Below, piece by piece: positions 1-8,187 of a stretch of 21,757 nucleotides of DNA (positions are counted from its first letter, which is position 1; the number at the start of each line of letters is the position of its first letter). The DNA lies in contig CAYTID010000035.1 in NCBI GenBank assembly GCA_964437735.1, positions 1 to 21,757 on the forward strand, in the 5' to 3' direction. The position numbers and the translations under genes were made by a program. The notes under the pieces were generated by a model. The model was given only the letters and a program-made list of their open reading frames with translations. It searched no databases and was not told where the DNA came from. The DNA comes from CAYTID01 sp964437735 (GTDB lineage Bacteria > Bacteroidota > Ignavibacteria > UBA10030 > BY39).

Positions 1-953
1 TCAGAGTGAATTTCAATCCCGATGTAATTCCTTTTTAGTCGTTTTGCGACTACTGCTGTTGTCCCCGAACCCAAAAAGGGGTCAAGCACCGTATCATTTT
101 CTTTTGTCAAGAGTTTAATTAATTCTTGAATGATAAATTCTGGATAAACTGCTGGATGAACATTGCCTTTAATTGTCTCAACGGTAGATTCAATTACATC
201 TTTGCGAATGGAATTACCATAAATTTTTATTATTGTAAATCCTTTCGTTTCAATTTGCGTTAAGCGTCCGCCCGCTTGTCCACCATAGGGTAAAGCGTGC
301 AGACCTCGAATTTTCATCCGGAAACTTTCAAGTTTCCCTTCCCTGACTTCTCTGATAACTTCATTTAATTCTTTTCTTGCTTGCTCTTTATTTTCTTTTG
401 AAAGATGAGATTTTTCAATTAGTTCAAAATATTTCTTTCCTATGTAGTTACCAGCTGTTTTTTTGCTACCGTTCATATATTTGTCTCGGTATTCCATAAA
501 AGCATCTTTATCAAAATAGTATTCATTTGATTTAGCAAAAATAAAAAACGGTTCTGTCGCTGAAACTAATTTGCGAGGGTCTTGCTTCGGAGTTGGATTT
601 ACTTTTACCCAAGTTAATTCGTTTATTAGTTTTGCCAATGTCTCTTTTTGAACTTGCAAAGCAAATCGGTAAGGCACTAGAAGCAAATTTCCGTTAAGAT
701 ATTTATCACCAAGATTAAATACTATTGAACCTGTTTTTTTTGTTACTCTTACGCATTGTCGGAAAATTTTCATTATACTTTCAATATAGTCTTCAACGCT
801 CTTTTCATTTCCGATACCATCACATCCTCCGTATTCTCGTTGTTGAAAATAAGGGGGACTTGTTATTACAAGGTCAATGGAATTTGAGGTAATGTCTTGC
901 AAAATTTTGTTGCAGTCGCCAAAGTAAATTTTATTTAGTTCGGTTTCTATCAT
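1..953 (-). CDS. Site-specific DNA methyltransferase (N4-cytosine/N6-adenine type), 3' end cut by window edge
   Basis: Reading leftward from the ATG at 953-951, 317 codons stay open to the window edge, so the stop codon lies outside. The product should transfer a methyl group from S-adenosylmethionine to an exocyclic amino group in DNA. The catalytic motif TSPPY is at residues 31-35 and the SAM-binding motif DPFLGSGTT at 291-299. This catalytic-before-SAM order is that of beta-class amino methyltransferases, and SPPY is commonest in N4-cytosine enzymes, although some N6-adenine enzymes share it. Residues 300-317 (ending YIGIEIHS) match the usual C-terminal helix and strand, so only a short tail should be missing. 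The middle (about 150-260) is the likely target-recognition region. A promoter of its own lies upstream (1020-1048), and the start has no clear Shine-Dalgarno site. Whether a restriction enzyme lies beyond position 1 cannot be seen. Target sequence unknown. Confidence 0.9.
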   Translation of the reverse strand, partial: MIETELNKIYFGDCNKILQDITSNSIDLVITSPPYFQQREYGGCDGIGNEKSVEDYIESIMKIFRQCVRVTKKTGSIVFNLGDKYLNGNLLLVPYRFALQVQKETLAKLINELTWVKVNPTPKQDPRKLVSATEPFFIFAKSNEYYFDKDAFMEYRDKYMNGSKKTAGNYIGKKYFELIEKSHLSKENKEQARKELNEVIREVREGKLESFRMKIRGLHALPYGGQAGGRLTQIETKGFTIIKIYGNSIRKDVIESTVETIKGNVHPAVYPEFIIQELIKLLTKENDTVLDPFLGSGTTAVVAKRLKRNYIGIEIHS

Positions 954-1019
954 TTTTTTCTATTGCGAATTATCATTTGAATAAAGCAATTGTTCCAATG
1001 TCACCTAAATTCCTAAGCC

Positions 1020-1048
1020 AATATAGTGTTTATTATTCTTTTTTTCAA
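1020..1048 (-). promoter_or_regulatory. Predicted sigma70-type promoter for the methyltransferase gene
   Basis: On the minus strand the -35 box TTGAAA (1043-1048) and the -10 box TATATT (1020-1025) are separated by exactly 17 bases. Transcription would begin near 1013, leaving a leader of about 60 bases before the ATG at 953. The promoter sits in the 150-base spacer after rsmE, so the methyltransferase can be expressed independently of the long upstream operon. The same -10 hexamer and spacing occur in the two other predicted promoters of the window. Prediction from sequence only. Confidence 0.6.
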
Positions 1049-1103
1049 TTATTCGTCGAGAACCGGAACAGGCAGGACCAATCGTTTTTAATCTTTCATT
1101 CGA

Positions 1104-1820
1104 CTAACTCGTTAAAAGCACTGAGCAAGCCGCAATCGCTGCAGTTTCTGTTCGGAGTCGCCTGCTTCCCATTGAAGCAATAACAAAACCGGCTTCTTTT
1201 GATTTTCCTATTTCAGCGTCTGAGAATCCTCCTTCCGGTCCGATAAGGAGCAAAATATTTTTAGACTCTTTTATTCTGATAACATCGTGAAGGTTCTCTT
1301 CCGGTTTTGAATCTAATGTTCGATGTAATACGATTTTCAAATCGAAATTAAAATCGGAATTAATAATATCCCTAAAAGTTGTTAGTTCCTTAACTTCAGG
1401 CATATAGGACCTTCCGCACTGTTTTATCGCAGCCAAAACGAGCTTCTGCCATCGGTCGATTTTTGCGTGATGAGGAATCGTTCGTTCGGTTGTTAAGGGG
1501 ATAATTTCATGAACGCCTAATTCTGTTACTTTCTCTACCAGGAAATCGAATTTAGAGGGATTTTTTAATACACCAACTCCCAAATAAAGTTTGATTTCAG
1601 ACTCGTTATAATTTCTGAACGACTTTATGATTTTACATTCAGCAGTTTTTTTAATAAGTTTGCTAATTTCAACCTCATAAGCCGTACCTTTACCGTCAAC
1701 TACAAATATAATGTCGCCTTCCTTTTTACGCATTACATGTACTAGATGATTATATTCGTCTTCGTCAATCAACAATGTGTCGTTAGTTATATTTTTAGGT
1801 TGTGTGTAGAAAAAATCCAT
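1104..1820 (-). CDS. rsmE: 16S rRNA (uracil-1498-N3)-methyltransferase RsmE
   Basis: 238 residues, the usual family size. RsmE is a SPOUT-fold cytoplasmic enzyme that methylates N3 of U1498 in 16S rRNA using SAM. Visible signatures are KVTELGVHEIIPL (97-109), the QCGR segment (134-137), GPEGGFS (194-200) and MGSRRLRTETAA (217-228), the last two forming the knotted SAM site. The N-terminal 70 residues fit the PUA-like RNA-binding domain. The ATG lies six bases after the stop of the outer-membrane protein gene, with AAAGAG just upstream as a possible weak ribosome site, so this is probably the last gene of the lipid operon. The protein ends ACSVLLTS; another reading frame would continue for about seven more codons (see findings), but the frame as read is acceptable for the family. 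Confidence 0.95.
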   Translation of the reverse strand: MDFFYTQPKNITNDTLLIDEDEYNHLVHVMRKKEGDIIFVVDGKGTAYEVEISKLIKKTAECKIIKSFRNYNESEIKLYLGVGVLKNPSKFDFLVEKVTELGVHEIIPLTTERTIPHHAKIDRWQKLVLAAIKQCGRSYMPEVKELTTFRDIINSDFNFDLKIVLHRTLDSKPEENLHDVIRIKESKNILLLIGPEGGFSDAEIGKSKEAGFVIASMGSRRLRTETAAIAACSVLLTS

Positions 1821-1826
1821 AGCTCT

Positions 1827-3167
1827 TTAGAATGATGATGATATATCAAAAATAAATTGTCCTTGTTTAGTTTCATTTAGTGCATATTCAACTCTGAAAA
1901 CTATGCTGTACGGGAGTATAAAATGTATTCCGGCGCCATAACCCTTCTTAAAGTTATTCATCAAAATGGGATCGTTATTAAACCAGACTGTTCCTGCGTC
2001 TCCGAAGATTGCGCTCGCGATTCCGAACTTCCAAACATTAAACTCCGGGATTGAAATAAAATCAATTTGAAAGTATCTTGGCTCGAACAACATGAACCTT
2101 AATTCCGCCGAACAACCAATAATATTTTCTCCTTCATAAATTTTATTGTAATGTCCGCGGATTCTTTCGGTATAACCGAAAAAAACATGTTTATAAAAAG
2201 GAATATTATTGCCTGCCGATATCGTAGTGAAGGAACGGGCTGCAAGAGTTAATCCTGTTGTTATAGGAATAAACCGGCGGTAATCAATTCCGAATTTCCA
2301 GTATTCTATATTTTTTTGCATAAGACCAAATTTTGAAACGGTTAAATTAACCAAAGTACCGAACATCGAATAATCTATTAAATCACGTGTGTCATATTTG
2401 TAACCAAGCGTGATTATCGGGAAGGCATCTTTTTCCCATGGATTTAATAACCTACCCGACTTATTCTCACTGAGCCGGATCATTTCATATTTAAGATTTG
2501 TCCATAAATTATGATATAACCCGTACCTCTTGCCCAGAGTTATTCCGGCAGTAGTAATTTTTTCAGAAAAATTTTCATCTCTTCCTTTTGCCAGAGGGCT
2601 TTTATTTTTCCCTTCCCGGTAACCCAGTGATGTTTCGAGGAACAAGTCTTTCCAAAAGCCAATTTGAGGATTATGGTAAAAGAGGAAGAGTGAAGGTTCG
2701 TATCCAAGTGTTCCTAATAGATAAATTTTTTCGTTTTTACCTCTGAAGTTGGTATGAATGATTCCCCCTCCGAAATAAAATTTTTTCCAATCTCTATCTT
2801 TAATCCCCACTATTGGAAACGGATAAATATACCAACGTTCGGAAACTTCAATGAAGAGAGTCACTTTACCTGAATCCCTTGGCACAAAATACATTTCGAC
2901 GCTATTGAATAACTGTAAATTGTAAATTCTCGATTTGTCGTATTCAACATTTTCTGTGGAAAGTGTTGTACCCGGTTTTATCGCCATTTCACGCAATATA
3001 ATGAAATCGGCAGTTTTGTTATTCCCGGTAATAATAATTGTATCAACAATTGATGAGTCGGAGATTGAAAAATTATTGCCGGGTGGCTCAGAATTAGTTT
3101 CGGTATTTATCTGTGCGAATGAGGAGAGATAAAAAAAAGAGAAGATAATTGTTAAAAATAATTTCAT
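1827..3167 (-). CDS. Omp85-family (BamA/TamA-like) outer-membrane protein with one POTRA domain
   Basis: 446 residues. Residues 1-18 form a signal peptide (charged start, hydrophobic core, cleavage expected around SFAQ). Residues about 41-111 fit a single POTRA domain, with a buried VDTIIITGN start and a YNLQLFNSVEMYF strand-helix element. The rest (about 112-446) has alternating aromatic/hydrophobic strands of a beta-barrel and ends in Phe. Omp85 marks include RIRG at 335-338 (the conserved RG loop), FGDAGTVW at 388-395 and GAGIHFILPYSIVFRVEY at 411-428. Omp85 proteins insert or export proteins or lipids at the outer membrane. With one POTRA it is much smaller than BamA (usually five POTRAs, about 800 residues), so it is probably an accessory paralogue and not the essential BamA. 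Substrate unknown. Confidence 0.85.
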   Translation of the reverse strand: MKLFLTIIFSFFYLSSFAQINTETNSEPPGNNFSISDSSIVDTIIITGNNKTADFIILREMAIKPGTTLSTENVEYDKSRIYNLQLFNSVEMYFVPRDSGKVTLFIEVSERWYIYPFPIVGIKDRDWKKFYFGGGIIHTNFRGKNEKIYLLGTLGYEPSLFLFYHNPQIGFWKDLFLETSLGYREGKNKSPLAKGRDENFSEKITTAGITLGKRYGLYHNLWTNLKYEMIRLSENKSGRLLNPWEKDAFPIITLGYKYDTRDLIDYSMFGTLVNLTVSKFGLMQKNIEYWKFGIDYRRFIPITTGLTLAARSFTTISAGNNIPFYKHVFFGYTERIRGHYNKIYEGENIIGCSAELRFMLFEPRYFQIDFISIPEFNVWKFGIASAIFGDAGTVWFNNDPILMNNFKKGYGAGIHFILPYSIVFRVEYALNETKQGQFIFDISSSF

Positions 3168-3178
3168 ATTTTTTACAA

Positions 3179-3601
3179 CTATAATAATCGCATATGCTCA
3201 ACTTTGATGCATTTGTTGTCAACGACGGTCAGGTTATTTTCTATCGCTGACCTGACTGCCTCATCAGTACCCACTCCAAGTTGGAACCATATCACTTTGG
3301 CATTTACGGAAACAGCATCCTTAACGACCTCTGCGGCAGATTCAGGTCGGCGAAAAACATCGACTATATTAATTGGTTCCGGAATTTCCTCTAAGGTATG
3401 AAAACATTTTAATCCTAAAATTTCTTCGTATCCGGGATTTACAGGATAAATCGTATAATTTTTATCATTGAGATAACGTGTGATTTTATGGCTATCCTTT
3501 TCAATGGACGGTGAACTGCCGACTATCGCGATTGCTTTTGAAGATAACAAAATGTTTTTGACTTCGTTATCCGTTCTGGCGATTTTTATCCCTTGTAGCA
3601 T
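3179..3601 (-). CDS. CoA-binding domain protein (YccU-like)
   Basis: 140 residues, a single Rossmann-like CoA_binding_2 domain. Visible family marks are AIVGSSPSIEKDSHKITRYL (residues 25-44), YPVNPGYEEILG, the IVDVFRRP segment, the WFQLGV segment, and a C-terminal DNKCIKVEH. It belongs with small stand-alone proteins related to the CoA-binding domain of succinyl-CoA synthetase and ADP-forming acyl-CoA synthetases; their ligand and cellular role are largely uncharacterised. The start overlaps the last 16 bases of gcvPB, implying translational coupling. The overlap makes the assigned ATG plausible: the hydrophobic nucleotide-binding strand begins only about 24 residues in. Soluble and cytoplasmic, with no signal peptide. 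Confidence 0.85.
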   Translation of the reverse strand: MLQGIKIARTDNEVKNILLSSKAIAIVGSSPSIEKDSHKITRYLNDKNYTIYPVNPGYEEILGLKCFHTLEEIPEPINIVDVFRRPESAAEVVKDAVSVNAKVIWFQLGVGTDEAVRSAIENNLTVVDNKCIKVEHMRLL

Positions 3602-5031
3602 ACGTTCAATTGTTTAGTTCCGCGGGCGTCGTCCAGGCGTTTTACCGGAGTTGTTTTCGGAGCTTTCAGGATAATATCAGGATTAGTTTTAATTTCATTA
3701 TTTATTGCTATCATCGCTTTGGCGAATGCTTCCAATGTTTCTTTTGTTTCGGTTTCAGTCGGTTCTACCATCAGAGCTTCTTTAACAATCAGAGGGAAAT
3801 AGGTGGTTGGTGCATGAAAACCGAAATCGAGCAAGCGTTTTGCAATGTCCATAACCCTGACGCCCATATTTTTTTGTTTTTCACCTGAGAGAACAAATTC
3901 ATGCATCGGAATTTCATCATAAGCTAATTCAAAATGATCTTTAAGCAGACTAAGAAGATAATTGGCATTAATGATGGCGTTTTTACTTATCTCATTTAAT
4001 CCTTCGGCGCCAATCATCCGGATATATGTATAAGCGCGTAAAAGTATTCCGAAGTTGCCATAAAATGTATGTACTTTTCCAATTGACTTTGGTCGATTAT
4101 TTTTGAAAAAGTAGCCGGTATCATTTTTTTCTACAGTTGGAACAGGAAGGTAGGGTAACAGGCGTTCGCTTACTGCTACTGGTCCGGACCCCGGTCCGCC
4201 GCCGCCGTGGGGAGTTGAAAAAGTTTTATGCAGATTTATATGGACTGCATCAAATCCCATATCTCCGGGACGAACTAATCCGAGTAGCGCATTCAGATTT
4301 GCACCGTCCATATACATTAAAGCGCCCACATCATGTACTAGCTTTTCTATCTGAACGATATCGCGCTCAAAAATCCCGAGAGTGTTCGGATTAGTAATCA
4401 TTATTCCTGCGACGTCTTCATTCAAATGTTTTTTTAAATCTTCTATGTCGATAGTACCACCCTTATTTGATTTCACGTTTACTGCCTTAAATCCGGCTAT
4501 CGTCACTGTAGCGGGATTAGTTCCGTGTGCTGAATCGGGAACGAGTATGGTGTGTCTTGGATTACCTTTATCGCAATGATAAGCGCGAAACATTAATAAG
4601 CTTGATAATTCACCCTGCGCACCCGCCGAAGGCTGTAAAGTTATTCCTTTCATTCCGGAGATTACTTTCAGATAATTTCCCAGCTCAAACATTATGTGGA
4701 GCGCCCCTTGAATCATGTTTTCAGGCATATAGGGATGTATATTAGAAAATCCTTCCAGCGAGGAAGTTACCTCGTTAAGCTTTGGATTGTATTTCATAGT
4801 ACAGGATCCAAGAGGGTAGAAACCTTTGTCGATATGATAATTAAGTGTTGAAAGTTTGATAAAATGACGGACGACTTCGTTTTCACTGATTTCAGGGAGA
4901 CTTGCAAGTTCAGACCTAAGAAATTTTTCAGGTATCAATTTTTCTTTCGTTATTTCAGGTACATCCAAGGCGGGGAGAGTGTAACCAATTCTTCCCGGTT
5001 TGCTTTTTTCAAAAATTAAGTTTTCAGACAT
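3586..5031 (-). CDS. gcvPB: Glycine dehydrogenase (decarboxylating) subunit 2, GcvPB
   Basis: 481 residues, the length of the beta subunit of the two-part glycine cleavage P-protein. With GcvPA it decarboxylates glycine and passes the aminomethyl group to the lipoyl arm of GcvH. The PLP-binding lysine is K269 in HINLHKTFSTPHGGGGPG (264-281). Other family segments are FYPLGSCTMKYNP (71-83), LQPSAGAQGE (132-141), DSAHGTNPA (166-174) and ITNPNTLGIFE (212-222). The C-terminal region ends with the usual PTETETKETLEAF segment. The gene starts one base after the rnc stop and overlaps the CoA-binding gene. gcvPA, gcvT and gcvH are absent here, so the complex is encoded at scattered loci. No Shine-Dalgarno site is seen; coupling to rnc may serve instead. 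Confidence 0.96.
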   Translation of the reverse strand: MSENLIFEKSKPGRIGYTLPALDVPEITKEKLIPEKFLRSELASLPEISENEVVRHFIKLSTLNYHIDKGFYPLGSCTMKYNPKLNEVTSSLEGFSNIHPYMPENMIQGALHIMFELGNYLKVISGMKGITLQPSAGAQGELSSLLMFRAYHCDKGNPRHTILVPDSAHGTNPATVTIAGFKAVNVKSNKGGTIDIEDLKKHLNEDVAGIMITNPNTLGIFERDIVQIEKLVHDVGALMYMDGANLNALLGLVRPGDMGFDAVHINLHKTFSTPHGGGGPGSGPVAVSERLLPYLPVPTVEKNDTGYFFKNNRPKSIGKVHTFYGNFGILLRAYTYIRMIGAEGLNEISKNAIINANYLLSLLKDHFELAYDEIPMHEFVLSGEKQKNMGVRVMDIAKRLLDFGFHAPTTYFPLIVKEALMVEPTETETKETLEAFAKAMIAINNEIKTNPDIILKAPKTTPVKRLDDARGTKQLNVCYKG

Positions 5032-5032
5032 A

Positions 5033-5833
5033 TTAAATTAGTTTAAGTTTTTTTAAGGCTTCGTATGCGGCTGCTTGCTCTGCTTCTTTTTTATTTTTGC
5101 CGCTTCCTGTTCCGTATGGTTCACCGTTTATTATTACATCGACCGTAAAAATTCTGGCATGGTCAGGTCCCTCTGATTTTACTGTATTATAACGAGGAGC
5201 TCCGTTTCCGATTGATTGAGAATGTTCAAGCAATAAGGATTTATAATTTGTATCGTGTATGACAACGGTTTTAAGCCGCATTGCCGATAATATACGTTCG
5301 GTTATAAACTTTTTGACCGGTTCAAGACCGCCATCAAGATAAATAGCACCAATCAGAGCTTCAAAACTATCCGCTAATATTGTCTCTGACCCTTGATTGA
5401 GAGTTTGGCTTGCGCTATTGCTTAAAAAAAGAAAATCCAAAAGTTCCAATTCTCGTGCGTATGCTGCAAGCGCTTTACGATTTACTAAGCGTGAGCGGAG
5501 TTTTGTCAAATCGCCTTCGCTGGCGGTTTTGAAATTTTGAAATAAATAATCACCGACAACCATATTAAGAACCGAATCGCCGAGAAATTCGAGTCGCTCG
5601 TTTGATTTTAAAAAATCATTATTTTGAAATTGTAAGTAAGAACGATGGGTAAATGCCTGATAAAAAATTTCCGGATTAGAGATTGAATATCTTACTATCT
5701 TTTGAAATTTTACTAAATCAATTTTGCTGAATATATCAACATTTTGAGAACTAACCCGGCTTGTTGAATCCGGGTCCTTTTTTGAAAAAATATATTGCCA
5801 GAGATTGCTAAGATTCTGACTGATAAATCCCAT
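5033..5833 (-). CDS. rnc: Ribonuclease III
   Basis: 266 residues. RNase III cleaves double-stranded RNA in rRNA processing and mRNA decay and works as a dimer. The signature NERLEFLGDS is at 78-87, with E82 and D86 as metal ligands; D155 and E158 (in LADSFEALIGA) complete the acidic cluster. A double-stranded RNA-binding domain fills about 196-264 (NYKSLLLEHSQ, then GSGKNKKEAEQAAAYEALKKL). The first 38 residues or so are an extension relative to the E. coli enzyme; it looks polar and has no obvious domain. The gene follows fabF by two bases; fabF-rnc adjacency is seen in other bacteria, which ties it to the lipid operon. Confidence 0.97.
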   Translation of the reverse strand: MGFISQNLSNLWQYIFSKKDPDSTSRVSSQNVDIFSKIDLVKFQKIVRYSISNPEIFYQAFTHRSYLQFQNNDFLKSNERLEFLGDSVLNMVVGDYLFQNFKTASEGDLTKLRSRLVNRKALAAYARELELLDFLFLSNSASQTLNQGSETILADSFEALIGAIYLDGGLEPVKKFITERILSAMRLKTVVIHDTNYKSLLLEHSQSIGNGAPRYNTVKSEGPDHARIFTVDVIINGEPYGTGSGKNKKEAEQAAAYEALKKLKLI

Positions 5834-5835
5834 TA

Positions 5836-7104
5836 TTAATTATTGTCTGTAAATTTGTTAAATAACAAAGATGCGTTATGTCCCCCAAATCCGAATGTAT
5901 TGCTTATGGCTACATTGACTTCCTTTTTAATTGCAATGTTCGGGACGTAGTTTAAATCACAATCAGGATCAGGGTTCTCAAGATTAATAGTTGGAGGTAT
6001 GATACCTTCATTAATAGCTTTTATGGCGGCGATGGCTTCGACACCACCTGCAGCTCCAAGTAAATGTCCAACCATTGACTTTGTTGAACTTACATGGAGT
6101 TTATATGCATGATCACCGAAGACGGTTTTTATTGCTTGTGTTTCAGTTCTATCGTTATGCGGAGTCGAGGTCCCGTGAGCATTAATATAATCCACATCAA
6201 CTGGTTTCAAACCTGCGTCTTGGATACAAATATTCATTGATCTGACTGCACCCTCGCCACCGGGTGAAGGCGCTGTAATATGGTGTGCATCGCCGGTGAG
6301 ACCGATACCGGAAATTTCAGCGTATATCTTTGCTCCTCGGTTAACGGCATGTTCCAATTCCTCTAGAATGATTACCGAACCCCCTTCACCCATAACAAAG
6401 CCGTCGCGTTGCGCATCAAAAGGGCGACTGGCTTTTTGGGGATCATCATTTCGCGTAGACATTGCTTTCATGGATGTAAAACCGGCAATGCCAATAGGAC
6501 AAATTGAAGCTTCCGAACCGCCTGTAAGCATGAGGTCAGCATCACCCCGCTGAATTAACATAAAAGAATCTGCAATGGCATGGGAGGCTGTTGCACAAGC
6601 TGATGTGGTTGCATAGTTAGGACCTTTCAGACCAAATCGCATTGACATATAACCGGCGGCGATATCGGCAATCATCATCGGTACAAAAAACGGGCTCACG
6701 CGGTCAGGTCCGTTATCAAACAGTTCTTTTACCTGACTAAGATACGTCCACATTCCACCGATTCCCGAGCCGAAAACCACCCCGATACGGTTACAATTTT
6801 CATTTTCGAATTTTAATCCGGAGTCGGAAACAGCCATCTCAGCGGCAGACATTGCAAACTGAGTAAAACGGTCCATCCGTTTGGATGTTTTTTTATCGAT
6901 GTAATTATTCGGATCGAATCCTTTTACTTCGGCTGCAATTTTTGTGTCGTATGCGGAAACGTCGAATAGAGTAATTTTATCTATTCCGCTTTTACCCGCT
7001 ATGATGTTGTTCCAATATTCCTCAACGGTTAATCCTAAGGGAGTAACAGCTCCCATACCCGTTATTACTACTCTGCGATTTGAATTAAAATGTCCCATTG
7101 GCAT
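5836..7104 (-). CDS. fabF: 3-oxoacyl-[acyl-carrier-protein] synthase II (KAS II)
   Basis: 422 residues. FabF condenses malonyl-ACP with acyl-ACP in fatty-acid elongation. The catalytic triad is visible: C170 in TTSACATASHA, H310 in NAHGTSTPHND and H347 in STKSMVGHLLGAAGG. The N-terminal strand RRVVITGMGAVTPLG starts at residue 10. Two ATGs are close together (7104 and 7098), neither with a Shine-Dalgarno site. The longer form is kept, but starting at the second, MGHFNSNRR, is equally possible. The gene follows acpP, which encodes its carrier substrate, by 12 bases and leads into rnc. Confidence 0.97.
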   Translation of the reverse strand: MPMGHFNSNRRVVITGMGAVTPLGLTVEEYWNNIIAGKSGIDKITLFDVSAYDTKIAAEVKGFDPNNYIDKKTSKRMDRFTQFAMSAAEMAVSDSGLKFENENCNRIGVVFGSGIGGMWTYLSQVKELFDNGPDRVSPFFVPMMIADIAAGYMSMRFGLKGPNYATTSACATASHAIADSFMLIQRGDADLMLTGGSEASICPIGIAGFTSMKAMSTRNDDPQKASRPFDAQRDGFVMGEGGSVIILEELEHAVNRGAKIYAEISGIGLTGDAHHITAPSPGGEGAVRSMNICIQDAGLKPVDVDYINAHGTSTPHNDRTETQAIKTVFGDHAYKLHVSSTKSMVGHLLGAAGGVEAIAAIKAINEGIIPPTINLENPDPDCDLNYVPNIAIKKEVNVAISNTFGFGGHNASLLFNKFTDNN

Positions 7105-7116
7105 TGAACAAATATT

Positions 7117-7356
7117 TTATGATTTTATTTTTGAATTTAAGTAGTTAATCGCATCGCCTACGGTCCCGATTTTTTCGGCGTCTTCATCAGGGATTCTGAT
7201 ACCGAATTCATTTTCGAATGCCATAATTAATTCCACTGTATCCAGTGAATCTGCACCGAGGTCGTTCGTGAAAGATGCTTCAGGCGTTATTGCGTTGTCT
7301 TCAACACCCAATTTGTTCATTATGATTTCTTTTACTTTTGCATTAACGTCGCTCAT
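7117..7356 (-). CDS. acpP: Acyl carrier protein
   Basis: 79 residues, acidic. It carries growing acyl chains on a 4'-phosphopantetheine arm attached at S37 in the motif GADSLDTVELIMAFE (34-48). The length and four-helix pattern are those of bacterial AcpP. It is placed between fabG and fabF, the usual arrangement. A strong ribosome-binding site, AAGGAG (complement of 7364-7369), lies seven bases from the ATG; most neighbours lack one. This fits the need for far more ACP than enzyme and fixes the start. Confidence 0.98.
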   Translation of the reverse strand: MSDVNAKVKEIIMNKLGVEDNAITPEASFTNDLGADSLDTVELIMAFENEFGIRIPDEDAEKIGTVGDAINYLNSKIKS

Positions 7357-7404
7357 TGTATATCTCCTTGTTGTTTATTATTAGTTATAATTTATTTAAA
7401 AAAA

Positions 7405-8151
7405 TTACATATTCAAACCGCCATTAACATTTATTACCTCACCGGTAATATAATCAGAATCAGGCATAGACAAAAATTTTACTACTTTTGCAATTTCAGC
7501 CGGTTGGGCTGTCCTTTTTAAAGGAATTGCATCCGTTAACAATTTTCTTTGATCTTCTGTTAATTTTGAGGTCATTGGTGTTTCTACATATCCGGGGGCA
7601 ATTGCGTTAACTTGAATGTTTCTCGAAGCAACTTCTTTTGCGATAGATTTTGTGAATCCGATTATACCGGATTTCGATGCAGAATAATTTGACTGGCCCG
7701 CATTTCCCATAACTCCTACCACCGAAGATATGTTAATGATTTTTCCCGATCTTTGTCCCATCATTTGACGGATAGCAGCTTTTGTATAATTAAAAACACT
7801 CTTCAAATTTACGTTAATAACTAAATCCCAATCTTCTTCCGTCATTCTTAACAGTAATGTGTCTTTAGTTATTCCCGCATTGTTGACGAGTATATCCAAT
7901 CTTTTAAAGTGACCGATAATTTTATCGACTGAGTCATGAGCTTCGGCAAACGATCCTGCATTTGAATGAAACGCTATCGCATCGACCCCAAGAGCTTTTA
8001 TTTCAGTGACGGCAGCATTGAGATCTTCATCTGATGCTATGTCTGTAATAGCGATATTGGCTCCGGCTTCTGCTAATTCAAGGGCTATGGCTTTTCCGAT
8101 TCCCCGAGCAGCGCCTGTTATTAATGCAACTTTATTTTCTAACGGTTTCAT
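7405..8151 (-). CDS. fabG: 3-oxoacyl-[acyl-carrier-protein] reductase
   Basis: 248 residues, a classical short-chain dehydrogenase. FabG reduces 3-oxoacyl-ACP with NADPH in each elongation cycle. The cofactor motif is TGAARGIGKAIA (12-23) and NNAG is at 90-93. The catalytic residues are N115, S143, Y156 and K160 (NYSASK at 155-160), with INISSVVGVMGNAGQSNY preceding the lysine as in E. coli FabG. The C-terminal SDYITGEVINVNGGLNM is typical. It sits between the cysteine-rich gene and acpP. The 36-base spacer upstream is very AT-rich with no clear Shine-Dalgarno site, but the conserved N-terminus supports this start. Confidence 0.97.
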   Translation of the reverse strand: MKPLENKVALITGAARGIGKAIALELAEAGANIAITDIASDEDLNAAVTEIKALGVDAIAFHSNAGSFAEAHDSVDKIIGHFKRLDILVNNAGITKDTLLLRMTEEDWDLVINVNLKSVFNYTKAAIRQMMGQRSGKIINISSVVGVMGNAGQSNYSASKSGIIGFTKSIAKEVASRNIQVNAIAPGYVETPMTSKLTEDQRKLLTDAIPLKRTAQPAEIAKVVKFLSMPDSDYITGEVINVNGGLNM

Positions 8152-8187
8152 ATTTTTTATTTTGAATATAATTATTTCTTTTACTAA

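Noticed and set aside
61..90. Possible frameshift in the methyltransferase SAM-binding motif
   Set aside because: Careful recounting of the A run at 73-77 gives five bases, and the frame then reads DPFLGSGTTAVVAKRL without a break to the window edge.
962..990. Imperfect palindrome with ATTGC/GCAAT ends before the methyltransferase start, as a controller-protein site
   Set aside because: Only the five terminal bases of each arm pair and the interior does not, which is expected by chance in such sequence.
977..1183. Plus-strand open frame of 68 codons across the spacer and the rsmE end
   Set aside because: It overlaps the conserved C-terminus of rsmE on the other strand, has no ribosome site, and resembles no known protein.
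4137..4394. Plus-strand open frames opposite gcvPB, and similar frames opposite fabF, plsX, atpB and others
   Set aside because: All lie antisense to strongly conserved genes and show no recognisable domains, so they are shadows of minus-strand coding sequence.
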